Below, piece by piece: positions 7,485-19,171 of a stretch of 51,697 nt of DNA. Position 1 is the stretch's first letter. Each line of letters opens with the position of its first letter. Position numbers and translations under genes: made by a program. Origin of the DNA: Arthrobacter sp. TPD3018. Its GTDB lineage: Bacteria; Pseudomonadota; Alphaproteobacteria; Sphingomonadales; Sphingomonadaceae. The stretch spans positions 1 to 51,697 of the forward strand of contig QDFQ01000011.1 in the NCBI GenBank assembly GCA_003075315.1. Direction: 5' to 3'. Under the pieces are notes generated by a model. It searched no databases, was not told the origin of the DNA, and saw only the letters and a program-made list of their open reading frames with translations.

Positions 7485-8662
7485 TGAAGAGCTTTTATCT
7501 CGCGGGCGCGGCGTCGCTCGCCCTGCTCTTGGCTGCCTGCGGCGGCAAGGATGGCGGAAACGAGGCAACTGCCGAAGGCGCAGCTGCCAATGAGACGGCA
7601 GCGGGCACGGAAAAGGGCGGTGCTGAAGGCGGTCATGCCGGTGAAGGCGTCGTCACATTGGGTGCCGACCAGATCGCCACAGCGGGCGTCCAGGTCGGAC
7701 GGCCGATCATCGGCGGGGCCGGGACGATCGAGCTGCCCGCGATCATCGAGGGCGACCCACAGGGAACGCAGGTCGTCTCGGCCGCAATTGCGGGACGCGT
7801 GGTCGCGCTCACCCGTAACCTCGGCCAATCGGTCGGACGCGGCCAGACCATTGCGGTCATCGAAAGCCGCGAGGCGGCGCAGATCAAGGGCGAGGTCGAG
7901 GCGGCGCGGGCGCGGCTTCAGCTCGCTAATTCGAACCTCGCGCGCGAACAGCGGCTGTTCGCGCAGAGAGTCTCCCCTGAACAGGATCTGATCGCCGCCC
8001 GCACAGCGGCGACGGAGGCGCGGATCGCCCTGACGCAGGCGCAGAGCATGGTTTCGGCGGCGGGTGTCGGCGGCGGCGGGCTCAACCGGCTCGGCATTGC
8101 CGCGCCGATCTCGGGCCAGATCATTGCGCGCCCCGTGACGCTGGGACAAACGGTCGCGGCGGATGCCGAACTCTATCGCATCGCCAACCTGAGCCAGGTG
8201 TCGATCGCGCTTAATCTCAAGCCCGAGGATGCGGGCCGGGTGCGTCCCGGCAATACGGTGCTGGTGAAGGCGGCAGGCCGTCAGGCGACCGCCCGCGTGA
8301 CCTTCGTGTCGCCGGCGCTTGATCCGCAGACGCGGCTCGTGCCTGCGCTCGCCACCCTCGACAATCGCGGTGGCGAATGGCGGGTCGGCGAGCCTGTGAC
8401 GGCAGCCGTGCAGCTCACGGGCAGCGGCGGGAGCGGGGCGGTCCGCGTGCCGACGACGGCGGTCCAGAGTTTCGAGGGCAAGTCGGTCGTGTTCGTGCGC
8501 ACGCCCACCGGCTTCAAGGCGACCCCGGTCCAGCTCGGCGATGCGTCGGGCGACACGGTGATCGTCCGGTCGGGCCTGACCGGCAACGAACAGATCGCCA
8601 CCACCGGAAGTTTCACGCTCAAGGCCGAGATCGGCAAGGGCGAAGCGAGCCACGAGGATTAA
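7484..8662 (+). CDS. czcB: CzcB-type membrane fusion (adaptor) lipoprotein
   Basis: 392 aa. A lipoprotein signal with lipobox LLAAC puts it in the periplasm anchored to the inner membrane. A low-complexity linker with a few His follows, then barrel-sandwich (lipoyl) halves flanking a coiled hairpin, then beta-barrel domains, as in the HlyD/RND adaptor family. It links CzcA to CzcC. ATG 7484 is chosen over the GTG three bases upstream because it shares bases with the czcC stop. czcA follows after 3 nt. Confidence 0.92.
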   Translation: MKSFYLAGAASLALLLAACGGKDGGNEATAEGAAANETAAGTEKGGAEGGHAGEGVVTLGADQIATAGVQVGRPIIGGAGTIELPAIIEGDPQGTQVVSAAIAGRVVALTRNLGQSVGRGQTIAVIESREAAQIKGEVEAARARLQLANSNLAREQRLFAQRVSPEQDLIAARTAATEARIALTQAQSMVSAAGVGGGGLNRLGIAAPISGQIIARPVTLGQTVAADAELYRIANLSQVSIALNLKPEDAGRVRPGNTVLVKAAGRQATARVTFVSPALDPQTRLVPALATLDNRGGEWRVGEPVTAAVQLTGSGGSGAVRVPTTAVQSFEGKSVVFVRTPTGFKATPVQLGDASGDTVIVRSGLTGNEQIATTGSFTLKAEIGKGEASHED

Positions 8663-8665
8663 GCC

Positions 8666-11600
8666 ATGATCGCCCGTATCGTAACCTGGGCGGTCGAGAA
8701 GCGCTGGCTAGTCCTGCTCCTCACCGTCATCGTCGCCGCCATCGGCGCCTTTTCCCTCTACCGGCTACCGATCGACGCGGTGCCGGACATCACCAACAAT
8801 CAGGTCCAGATCAACGTCCGCGCGCCTGCCCTCTCGCCCGAGCTGGTCGAGAAGCAGGTGTCGTTTCCAATCGAAACCGCGCTCGCCGGCACCCCCGGCC
8901 TGGAATATACGCGCTCGTTGAGCCGCAACGGCTTCGCGCAGATCACGGCGGTCTTTTCGGACGCGACGGACATCTATTTCGCCCGCCAGCAGGTGGGCGA
9001 GCGTCTGCGGGGCGTGCAAGAGAATCTGCCCGACGGCGTGAACCCTGAAATGGGTCCGATCGCGACAGGCCTGGGCGAGGTGTACATGTACACCGTTCGT
9101 CTCGATCATCGCGAGGACGACAAGCACAAGCCCGGTGAACCGGGCCAACAGCCCGATGGCAGCTACATCACGCCAGAGGGCGAGCGACTGACGACCGAAG
9201 AGGACAAGGCGACCTACCTGCGCACCGCGCAGGACTGGATCGTGACGCCGCTTCTGAAGACCACACCGGGCCTCGCCGGTGTCGACTCGATTGGCGGTTA
9301 CGCCAAGCAGTTCCTCGTCGTGCCCGACGTGCAGAAGCTGGCCTCGCTCGGCATCACGCTGACGGACCTGGGAAATGCGCTGGAGCGCAATAACACCAGC
9401 GTCGGCGGTGGCTTCGTCAATCGCAATGGCGAAGGTCTGGCTGTTCGCTCGGATGCGCTCGTTCGCAATGCCAGCGAGTTGGCCAGGACCGTGATCGCGA
9501 CACGTAACGGCGTGCCGATCACGGTAGAACAAGTTGCGACTGTGAAGACGGGTCAGGCGATCCGCATGGGTTCGGCATCGGAGAACGGTACCGAAGTCGT
9601 CGTCGGCACGGCGATCATGCGGATCGGCGAGAACAGCCGCATCGTGTCGACCGCGGTCGCTGAGAAACTGAAGACGATCAACGCTTCGCTGCCTCCTGAC
9701 GTCGTAATTCAGCCGGTGCTGAACCGCACCGAGCTGGTCAATTCGACGATCAAGACGGTCGCGAAAAACCTGTCCGAAGGCGCGGTGCTGGTCATCGTCG
9801 TGCTCTTCCTGCTGCTCGGCAACTTCCGTGCGGCCCTGATCGCGGCGTTGGTCATCCCGATCACCATGATGCTGACAGGCTTTGGTATGCTGCGCGCTGG
9901 GGTCTCGGCCAATCTGATGAGCCTTGGGGCTTTGGACTTCGGTCTGATCGTCGACGGCGCCGTCATCATCGTTGAAAACGCGCTGCGAAGGCTTGCCGAG
10001 CAACAGCATCATGAAGGCCGATTGCTGAGCGTCAAGGAAAGGCTCGCGACCGTGGCAGCCGCCGCGCGCGAGATGATCCGGCCCTCGGTCTACGGACAGG
10101 CGATCATCATCCTCGTCTACGTGCCGCTACTCACGCTGACCGGCGTGGAGGGCAAGACGTTCGTGCCGATGGCGCTCACCGTCATCATCGCGCTCGGCTT
10201 CGCCTTCATCCTGTCGCTCACCTTCGTCCCCGCCATGATCGCGATCTGGCTGTCCAAAAAGGTGGAGGAGAAGGACGGCCGCATCATCACATGGCTGAAG
10301 AAGCGCTACGAACCCGGTCTCGACCGGGCGATGAAGCGCCCGACCCTGACGATCGGGGCGGGTGTCGGCAGCCTTGTGGTGGCGGCGCTTGCCTTCACCA
10401 CGCTCGGCTCGGTGTTCCTGCCGCAGCTCGATGAAGGCGATCTGCTCATCCAGTCGCTCCGCATCCCGGCAACGTCGGTCCAGCAGAGTCAGGCGATGCA
10501 GGTGCCGATCGAGAGGATGATGTCGAAGCAACCGGAGGTGGCGTTCGTCTATTCAAAGACGGGCACCGCCGAGCTGGCGGCCGACCCGATGCCGCCGAAC
10601 GCGACCGACATGTTCGTCATCCTGAAGCCGCGGAAGGACTGGCCGAACCCCGACCTTCCCAAGGAGGAGCTGGTAAGTCGGATCGAGGGTAATCTCGCGA
10701 AGTTCCCGGGCAATGCCTATGAGATCACCCAGCCCATCCAGATGCGCTTCAACGAGCTGATCGCCGGCGTTCGCGGCGATATCGCGGTGAAGGTATTCGG
10801 CGACGACTTCACACAAATGAACCGGACGGCCGAGCAGGTTGCTGCGGTGCTGCGCAAGACGCAGGGCGCAGCGGACGTGAAGGTCGAGCAAACGACGGGC
10901 CTGCCCATGCTCGACATTCGCGTCAATCGCGACGCAATGGCGCGTCTGGGCGTCACTGCCCAAGATGTGCAGGACATCGTCACCGCGACAATCGGCGGGC
11001 GCACCTCGGGCCAGATCTTCGAGGGCGATCGGCGCTTTCCGGTCGTGATACGGCTCTCTGAAGCGCAACGGGCGGACATCGGCCTTCTCGAACAGGTGCA
11101 GGTGCCGTTGGCGGGGGGTGGCTATGTGCCGCTTTCGAGCGTCGCCGACATCAAGGTGGTCGATGGTCCCAACCAGATCAGCCGCGAGAACGGGAAGCGT
11201 CGCGTGGTGGTGCAAGCCAATGTGCGCGGTCGCGACGTCGGCAGTGTCGTTGCGGACGCGCAGGCGGCGATCGGTAGCCAGGTTCGGCTGCCCGCTGGTG
11301 CCTATCTCGAATGGGGCGGCCAGTTCGAGAACCTGCAATCGGCAAGCGAACGTCTGAAGCTGGTCATTCCGGCCTGCTTCATCCTGATCCTGTTGCTCCT
11401 CTACGGGGCATTGGGATCGGTCCGCGATGCCGCGATCGTCTTCACCGGCGTGCCCTTCGCGCTGGTGGGCGGCGTTCTGCTGCTGTTCCTGCGGGGCATG
11501 GACTTCTCGATCTCGGCGGCGGTTGGCTTCATCGCCTTGTCGGGCATCGCGGTCCTCAACGGCCTCGTGATGGTCAGCTCGATCCAGGACCTGATCCGGT

Positions 11601-11911
11601 CGGGGCTATCGCGCGAAGAGGCGGCCCATGTCGGCGCAATGCAGCGTCTGCGGCCCGTCGTCATGACCGCGCTCGTCGCCAGCCTCGGCTTCGTGCCGAT
11701 GGCGCTTGGCGAAGGCGCGGGCGCGGAGGTGCAGAAGCCATTGGCGACCGTCGTCATCGGCGGCCTGATCTCGGCAACGCTGCTGACGCTGTTCGTGCTG
11801 CCGACGCTCTACGCCCGGTTCGGGCAGAAAGTGATCGAGAAGCCCGAGCACTACAATGAGGAGCATGAAGGGGACGACCACGGTCAGACCTTCGTGAACG
11901 ACTTGGCCTGA
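8666..11911 (+). CDS. czcA: CzcA-type heavy-metal RND efflux pump
   Basis: 1081 aa, full length for the HME-RND family (about 1050-1080). Proton-driven export of divalent metals from periplasm or cytoplasm. It has twelve expected membrane helices with two large periplasmic loops. The HME signature DFGLIVDGAVIIVENALRR is present in TM4, as is the C-terminal GFIALSGIAVLNGLVM block. Gene order czcC-B-A with tiny gaps is the standard operon. A strong 13-bp hairpin follows the stop. Confidence 0.95.
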   Translation: MIARIVTWAVEKRWLVLLLTVIVAAIGAFSLYRLPIDAVPDITNNQVQINVRAPALSPELVEKQVSFPIETALAGTPGLEYTRSLSRNGFAQITAVFSDATDIYFARQQVGERLRGVQENLPDGVNPEMGPIATGLGEVYMYTVRLDHREDDKHKPGEPGQQPDGSYITPEGERLTTEEDKATYLRTAQDWIVTPLLKTTPGLAGVDSIGGYAKQFLVVPDVQKLASLGITLTDLGNALERNNTSVGGGFVNRNGEGLAVRSDALVRNASELARTVIATRNGVPITVEQVATVKTGQAIRMGSASENGTEVVVGTAIMRIGENSRIVSTAVAEKLKTINASLPPDVVIQPVLNRTELVNSTIKTVAKNLSEGAVLVIVVLFLLLGNFRAALIAALVIPITMMLTGFGMLRAGVSANLMSLGALDFGLIVDGAVIIVENALRRLAEQQHHEGRLLSVKERLATVAAAAREMIRPSVYGQAIIILVYVPLLTLTGVEGKTFVPMALTVIIALGFAFILSLTFVPAMIAIWLSKKVEEKDGRIITWLKKRYEPGLDRAMKRPTLTIGAGVGSLVVAALAFTTLGSVFLPQLDEGDLLIQSLRIPATSVQQSQAMQVPIERMMSKQPEVAFVYSKTGTAELAADPMPPNATDMFVILKPRKDWPNPDLPKEELVSRIEGNLAKFPGNAYEITQPIQMRFNELIAGVRGDIAVKVFGDDFTQMNRTAEQVAAVLRKTQGAADVKVEQTTGLPMLDIRVNRDAMARLGVTAQDVQDIVTATIGGRTSGQIFEGDRRFPVVIRLSEAQRADIGLLEQVQVPLAGGGYVPLSSVADIKVVDGPNQISRENGKRRVVVQANVRGRDVGSVVADAQAAIGSQVRLPAGAYLEWGGQFENLQSASERLKLVIPACFILILLLLYGALGSVRDAAIVFTGVPFALVGGVLLLFLRGMDFSISAAVGFIALSGIAVLNGLVMVSSIQDLIRSGLSREEAAHVGAMQRLRPVVMTALVASLGFVPMALGEGAGAEVQKPLATVVIGGLISATLLTLFVLPTLYARFGQKVIEKPEHYNEEHEGDDHGQTFVNDLA

Positions 11912-11916
11912 AGGGT

Positions 11917-11945
11917 GAGCGGGGCGATCCGCGATCGCCCCGCTC
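11917..11945 (+). terminator. Perfect 13-bp hairpin after czcA
   Basis: GAGCGGGGCGATC (11917-11929), the 3-nt loop CGC, then GATCGCCCCGCTC (11933-11945). No T-run follows and the next gene starts 20 nt later on the same strand, so it may act as a partial terminator or an mRNA-processing/stability element that sets czcCBA output above the downstream genes. Confidence 0.65.
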
Positions 11946-11964
11946 ATCTCTGGGAGATGGGGAT

Positions 11965-12453
11965 ATGCCTCGCACCATAACCAGCTCAATGCTTCACGGC
12001 GGGCCACTGCGGATCTGGTCGGCGATCACCGATCCGGATCATCGTCGGGCTTGGAGTCCGCTCGTATTCCTCGACAACCCGTGCCAGCTTGGCGAGACGG
12101 AATGTACCTTCGCGATCCAGGGCATCACCCGACCAATTCGGACGCCAGCACGGATTGATCGATTCGATAAGCCGCACGCCTTCGCTTGGTCCTGCGGCAT
12201 CCCTTATCTGTTCACGCTCGAAGAGCGGTACGAGCTGGCAGGGGACGACGGTGGCACCAGGCTAACACATAGCTGCACGCTGCGCGGGGCGCTGTCTTTG
12301 CCGTTCGCGGCGATGATGTTGCGTCGCCTGCGGTCCCTGATGATCGAGGCTGACGATCGCCTCGCAACCTATCTGCGCTGGCGGGTGGGTCAGCCTGCCC
12401 GTGGGATCAATCGTCAGCGCGTCCCCTCCCGGTACAGGAGGAAGGCGCGATGA
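11965..12453 (+). CDS. SRPBCC (START/Bet v1-like) family protein
   Basis: A 162-aa soluble protein. The N-terminal pattern (LRIWSAITDPDHRRAWSP) and the C-terminal long helix (FAAMMLRRLRSLMIEADDRL) fit the SRPBCC helix-grip fold, which binds hydrophobic ligands. No signal peptide. Its function in a metal operon is unknown. Its end overlaps the start of the next lipoprotein (ATGA), so it belongs to the operon despite the hairpin before it. Confidence 0.72.
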   Translation: MPRTITSSMLHGGPLRIWSAITDPDHRRAWSPLVFLDNPCQLGETECTFAIQGITRPIRTPARIDRFDKPHAFAWSCGIPYLFTLEERYELAGDDGGTRLTHSCTLRGALSLPFAAMMLRRLRSLMIEADDRLATYLRWRVGQPARGINRQRVPSRYRRKAR

Positions 12454-12824
12454 CGCCGTTGAAGCGGGTTCTGCCCGCCCTCATCCTCGTTATCGGGCTG
12501 GCGGCTTGCACGGAAAGCAAGCCGCCAGCCCCGCCAACGGAGCAGCAAATCCATTCGTCCGACAGCGCCGTGGCGACCGGGGAAATGGGGCGCCATCCCT
12601 ATCGCTGTTCCGACGGGGAACCGCTGTTCGTCGACTACAAGGACAACGGCCTGCAGATCGATTTGCGGCGCTCCAGCAGCGCCGTGCCCATGACGCTGAC
12701 CGCGCCAGCGCAGGGCCTCCAATATGTCGGCGAGACAGCCACCGCGACCTTCAAGGGGTCGCAGCTCACCATCGTGGAAGGCGAAGGCCGCACGCGGACC
12801 TGCGAACGGGAGGGCACCCGATGA
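12450..12824 (+). CDS. MliC-like lipoprotein (copy 1)
   Basis: 124 aa with a lipoprotein signal (LVIGLAAC) and a compact beta-rich domain beginning PYRCSDGEPLFVDYKDNG and ending with a Cys (RTRTCER). This matches the pattern of MliC-type lysozyme inhibitors or related C-type-lysozyme-inhibitor folds (Cys-initiated first strand, Cys near the C-terminus). Lysozyme inhibition is not shown. A second, diverged protein of the same design is at 14130, on the other side of FliE and bestrophin. Confidence 0.62.
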   Translation: MTPLKRVLPALILVIGLAACTESKPPAPPTEQQIHSSDSAVATGEMGRHPYRCSDGEPLFVDYKDNGLQIDLRRSSSAVPMTLTAPAQGLQYVGETATATFKGSQLTIVEGEGRTRTCEREGTR

Positions 12825-12869
12825 ACCGTCCTGTCTTCCGACACGTCGCACTGCAACGGGAGAGAAACG

Positions 12870-13211
12870 ATGTCTGACACGTCGATCTCGAATGTGATGG
12901 CCATTCGCGCCGAAGTGATCGCGCGAAGCCGCGCCTTGCGCGAGGCGCAGCCGACGGCACCGCCCGGCGTGACGCCGACCGCTCCAGCCTCAACCTTTGC
13001 CGACACCCTCAATGCCGTGGTGGCGAAGGTCAACGAGACCCAGGAGCAGGAGGATGTCGTCACCGAAGCATATGAACGGGGCGAAACCACCGACATTGCG
13101 ACCGTCGCGCTCATCCAGAGCCGTGCATCCATTACGTTCGAGGCGACGCTGCAAGTCCGGAACAAGCTGCTGTCTGCATATCGAGACATCATGAACATGC
13201 CGATCGGATGA
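12870..13211 (+). CDS. fliE: FliE-family flagellar hook-basal-body protein, solitary
   Basis: A 113-aa FliE homologue. In flagella FliE joins the MS ring to the proximal rod inside the export gate. The diagnostic part is complete: SFADTL-like start, a coiled region, AYERGETTDIATVALIQSRA and the C-terminal block VRNKLLSAYRDIMNMPI. No other flagellar gene is in the window. It has its own GGGAGAGA ribosome site and sits 45 nt after the lipoprotein and 31 nt before bestrophin, so it is in the metal operon. A moonlighting or transferred role is possible. Confidence 0.85.
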   Translation: MSDTSISNVMAIRAEVIARSRALREAQPTAPPGVTPTAPASTFADTLNAVVAKVNETQEQEDVVTEAYERGETTDIATVALIQSRASITFEATLQVRNKLLSAYRDIMNMPIG

Positions 13212-13242
13212 CGATCGCGGAGATAACTAAGGCGGTATTGGT

Positions 13243-14130
13243 ATGATTGTCGGCACAAGGCCACGATTTACGCAGATTATTGTCGAGGTTTGGAAGCCCC
13301 TCACGATCCTGTTCGTGTGGGACGTGGCGGTGACGGCATTCCACATGATGACCCCGATCAAGGAACCGCCTTTGCCGACGGCGCTGTTCGGCACTGCCAT
13401 CGCGCTCTTCATGGGGTTTCGGACCAACGCCGCTTATGCACGCTGGTGGGAAGCGCGAACTCTTTGGGGCGCGCTCATCAATTCCTCGCGCAGTCTGGCC
13501 CGGATCACGCGCAGCCTGACCAAGGGGGAACCCGAGGGCAGTGAGATACGGCACCACATCATCCTGAGGCAGATCGCCTTTGCGCACTCGATGCGCTGCC
13601 AGCTTCGCCGACAGTCGCCCTATGAAGAAATTGCCCGGGTCGCCGGAACGGAGGTCGCCGATATGGCGGTCACTCGCCTGAACCCTGCCAATGCGCTCTT
13701 GGAGGACATATCGGGCATTTACGCTGACGCGCTCGCGGAAGGTCGGATCACCGAGATCCAGCAGGCAACTGTGGAGCGCGTCCTGATCGACATCGCCAAT
13801 GCGCAGGGCGGCATGGAGCGGATCAAGAACACGCCGCTGCCCAATGGCTTTCGGTTCTTCCCGAACCTCTTCACGCGTGTGTTCTGCGTGCTGCTCCCGA
13901 TCGCGCTGGTCGAATCCCTGGGCCTTGCCACGCCGATCGGATCGACGCTGATCGGACTCGTCTTCCTCGCGGTGCTGAGCATCGGCGAGGATCTGACCGA
14001 TCCGTTCGCCAATAGCGTCCACGATGTCCCGCTCACGGCCATGTGCCGCACGATCGAGATCGACCTTCTCCAAACCGCGGGACTTCCGGCCCCCGAGCCG
14101 CTGACACCTGATCACGGGGTGCTGTGGTGA
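13243..14130 (+). CDS. Bestrophin-family (UPF0187) ion channel protein
   Basis: A 295-aa inner-membrane protein of the bacterial bestrophin-like family. It has the N-terminal membrane block, the conserved FRTNAAYARWWEARTLWG segment, and the late block IGEDLTDPFANSVHDVPL, which is the family acidic cluster that lines the cytoplasmic vestibule. Bacterial homologues include cation- and anion-conducting pores. Its stop overlaps the next start (TGATG). In this operon it could compensate charge or leak ions during metal export; this is inference. Confidence 0.9.
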   Translation: MIVGTRPRFTQIIVEVWKPLTILFVWDVAVTAFHMMTPIKEPPLPTALFGTAIALFMGFRTNAAYARWWEARTLWGALINSSRSLARITRSLTKGEPEGSEIRHHIILRQIAFAHSMRCQLRRQSPYEEIARVAGTEVADMAVTRLNPANALLEDISGIYADALAEGRITEIQQATVERVLIDIANAQGGMERIKNTPLPNGFRFFPNLFTRVFCVLLPIALVESLGLATPIGSTLIGLVFLAVLSIGEDLTDPFANSVHDVPLTAMCRTIEIDLLQTAGLPAPEPLTPDHGVLW

Positions 14131-14519
14131 TGGGCATGCGCGCCTTGCTGCATCTGCCCGGGCTCACGATCGCGCGCGTTGGCGCCGTTCTCGTCACCGG
14201 CGTGATTGTAGGGGCGTGCAACCCGGCTCCGAGCGAACCTGTCGAACCGGCTCATGACAAGCGTGTGACGCCAAGGCTGATCGCGCAGCGCATCATGTAT
14301 TGCGACGACGGCACCCGCGCCGATGTCGACTTCATCGACGACGGCCTGAAGATGGCCGTCACCTGGCTGCCGAAGGGCAGGACCGAGATCCTGCGCGCCC
14401 AGCGAACCGGTGATGAATTTCGCGGCAACCAGTCACGGGCGGTCGTGGCGGGCGGGGCGATCGCCTTCATGCGGCGCGGGAAAATCCACGTCTGTCACCG
14501 AACCCCGGAGGGATCATAG
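14130..14519 (+). CDS. MliC-like lipoprotein (copy 2)
   Basis: 129 aa with a lipobox (VIVGAC) and a small beta domain that begins with a Cys in IMYCDDGTRADVDFIDDGLK and ends with a Cys (KIHVCHR). It has the same architecture as the protein at 12450, with low identity. ATG 14130 is preferred over the GTGs upstream because it overlaps the bestrophin stop. The next gene starts 3 nt after its stop. Confidence 0.58.
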   Translation: MGMRALLHLPGLTIARVGAVLVTGVIVGACNPAPSEPVEPAHDKRVTPRLIAQRIMYCDDGTRADVDFIDDGLKMAVTWLPKGRTEILRAQRTGDEFRGNQSRAVVAGGAIAFMRRGKIHVCHRTPEGS

Positions 14520-14522
14520 GAT

Positions 14523-15209
14523 ATGCAGGCACTGCTTTACACGCTTGCGCCTGTGCTGGCGGTCGTAATCGGCGCGATCATCGCGAGCCGCACAAAGTTA
14601 AATCCTGGCCTCGTGGCGGGGCTACAGCATCTTGCTGCCGGCGTCGTGTTCGCGGCGGCAGCGACTGAAATCCTGCCGCAGGTCAAGCATGAGGCTTCGC
14701 CCAGCGCGACGTTGATCGGCGGGGCGGCGGGCGTCGTAACGATGCTGGGTCTCAAGGCTTTCGAGGCCCGCTTCAAGGGGCCGATGGCGCTGCTCGCCGC
14801 GATCGGCATCGACATCCTGGTCGATGGCCTGGTGCTCGGCCTTGCGTTCGTCGCGGGCGAGAAGGCGGGATTTCTGCTGACGATCGCGCTGACACTCGAA
14901 GTGCTCTTCCTGGGTCTGACACTGACCAACGAGCTGGCGGAAACCTATCGCTCGCGCCTGCGCATCATCGTGATCGTCTCGGCCTTGGCGCTGCTGCTGC
15001 CGATCGGCGCGCTCGCTGCCGTTCCTGTCGCCACGCTCTCGCCGGTAATGGTCGCTGGCTTCCTGAGCTTTGGGCTGATGGCGCTGCTCTACCTCGTCAC
15101 GGAAGAGCTGCTGGTTGAGGCGCACGAGAAGCCTGACACCCCGCTCATCAGCTCGATGTTCTTCGTAGGGTTCCTCGCCCTCCTGACGCTCGAGGAGATC
15201 ATGGGATGA
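14523..15209 (+). CDS. ZIP-family divalent metal transporter
   Basis: A 228-aa protein with about eight predicted membrane segments. Conserved ZIP-like features are HLAAGVVFAAAATEILPQ in an early helix and GIDILVDGLVLGLAF and LEVLFLGLTLTNEL in the central helices, where metal-binding His/Glu normally sit; here Asp and Glu occupy several of these places. ZIP proteins usually move metal into the cytoplasm, so it could supply or balance Zn(II) in this export operon. It overlaps the next CDF gene by 4 nt. Confidence 0.8.
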   Translation: MQALLYTLAPVLAVVIGAIIASRTKLNPGLVAGLQHLAAGVVFAAAATEILPQVKHEASPSATLIGGAAGVVTMLGLKAFEARFKGPMALLAAIGIDILVDGLVLGLAFVAGEKAGFLLTIALTLEVLFLGLTLTNELAETYRSRLRIIVIVSALALLLPIGALAAVPVATLSPVMVAGFLSFGLMALLYLVTEELLVEAHEKPDTPLISSMFFVGFLALLTLEEIMG

Positions 15210-15810
15210 ATGCGAGCAACGACAACGCGGGCACGCAGGAGCGTCGCACGCTCTGGATCGTGCTGCTGCTGAACGCAGCAATCGCAGCGGGCTTTTTCGT
15301 ATCCGGCGCGTTCGCCGATTCAAGTGCGCTCATCGCCAACGGCGTCGACAATCTGTCCGACACCGCCGTTTACGCTCTCAGCCTCGTCGCGCTGACCCAC
15401 GGTAAGACGTGGAAGACGCGCGCCGCGATCGCATCGGGGGTAATGCTGCTGATCTTTGCGGGCGGCATCCTGATCGATGTCGGGCGACGCTATGTGCAGG
15501 GGAGCGAGCCGATCGGACCGACCATGATGGTCATGTCGGCGATCGCCGGCGTCGTAAACTACCTCTGCCTGCGGCTGCTCCAGCGGCTCAAGGATCCGGA
15601 CGTTAACCTACGGGCCGCCACCACCTTCAGCTTCAATGACTTCATTTCCAATGGCGGCATCCTGATCGCGGGCGTGCTGGTGCTGTGGCTGGGCACCAAC
15701 TGGCCGGACCTTCTGGTCGGCTTCGCTACCGCCATCATCGCCATCAAGGGCGGTGTCGAAATCCTGCGCGACGCGCGCGCCGAAACCAAGAAAAGCGAAA
15801 GGAGGTCGTC

Positions 15811-15814
<4 letters not shown>
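15206..15814 (+). CDS. Short CDF-family cation transporter (second copy)
   Basis: 202 aa, six hydrophobic segments. The CDF-type motif positions read NGVDNLSD in TM2 and FSFNDFISN in TM5, so the canonical HxxxD is absent and Asn/Asp occur instead, as in the short CDF at 3183. It lacks the C-terminal cytoplasmic domain. It starts inside the ZIP stop and ends inside the ATPase start (both ATGA), so the three transporters are probably coupled. Confidence 0.8.
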
Positions 15815-18308
<2,494 letters not shown>

Positions 18309-18312
<4 letters not shown>

Positions 18313-19058
18313 AGTGGCTGGTCGCTTTCGACCTCGACGGCACGCTCGCGGAGAGCAAACGCCCGTTATCGGAGGATATGGCCGCGATCATCGCCCGGTT
18401 GCTCGCCGTTACCGATGTGGCGGTGATCTCGGGCGGGGACTGGCCACAATTCGAAAAGCAGGTCGCGTCGCGCTTGCCTGCGGACGCAGCGCTCGACCGC
18501 CTCTGGTTGATGCCGACCACCGGCACCAAGCTCTATCGCTTCATCGATGGGGCTTGGTGCGTGGTCTATGCCGAGCTGTTCGACGATGCGGAGAAGGCGA
18601 AGATCCGCGCGGCCTTCGACCGGGCGCTGGCCGATGCCGGCCTCGCCGATGAACGCATATGGGGCGAGCGGATCGAGGATCGCGGCAGCCAGATTACCTT
18701 TTCGGGGCTGGGGCAGGCGGCGCCGCTGAAGGAAAAGGAGGGATGGGACCGGGATCGGAAAAAACGCACTGCATTGCAGGCGACCTTGCGCGCAGTGCTG
18801 CCGGGCCTCTCGATCAATCTTGGCGGTACGACATCGATCGACGTGACGAGGGCAGGGGTCGACAAAGGCTACGGCCTGAAGCGCCTGAGCGCCGAAAGCG
18901 GCGTGCCGCTCGACGGCATGTTGTTCATCGGCGATGCGATCTTCCCCGGTGGAAATGACTATCCCGCCGTCGAGATCGGCCTCGACACGGTCAGGGTGCG
19001 CGACGTTGCGGAAACCGCCGCCGTCGTGGCCGCCATCATCGCATGTCTGCACCGGTAG
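18309..19058 (+). CDS. HAD-IIB family phosphatase/phosphomannomutase-like
   Basis: A 249-aa HAD hydrolase. Motif I is FDLDGTLAES near the N-terminus, motif II falls in VAVISGGD, and the late motif GDAIFPGGNDYP resembles eukaryotic-type phosphomannomutase and sugar-phosphatase members of subclass IIB. The substrate is unknown. Its ATG overlaps the ATPase stop (ATGA), so it is the last gene of the long operon. Confidence 0.83.
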
Positions 19059-19171
19059 GTTCGCAGATGTTCACGATCCTCGCCTTAATCACGAGCGCCT
19101 TCAAGGCGCACGGCCCAACATTCGTTTTTAACCTCCGATTTGGAGCGATCGCGTAGAACAGGCAGGCCGGC

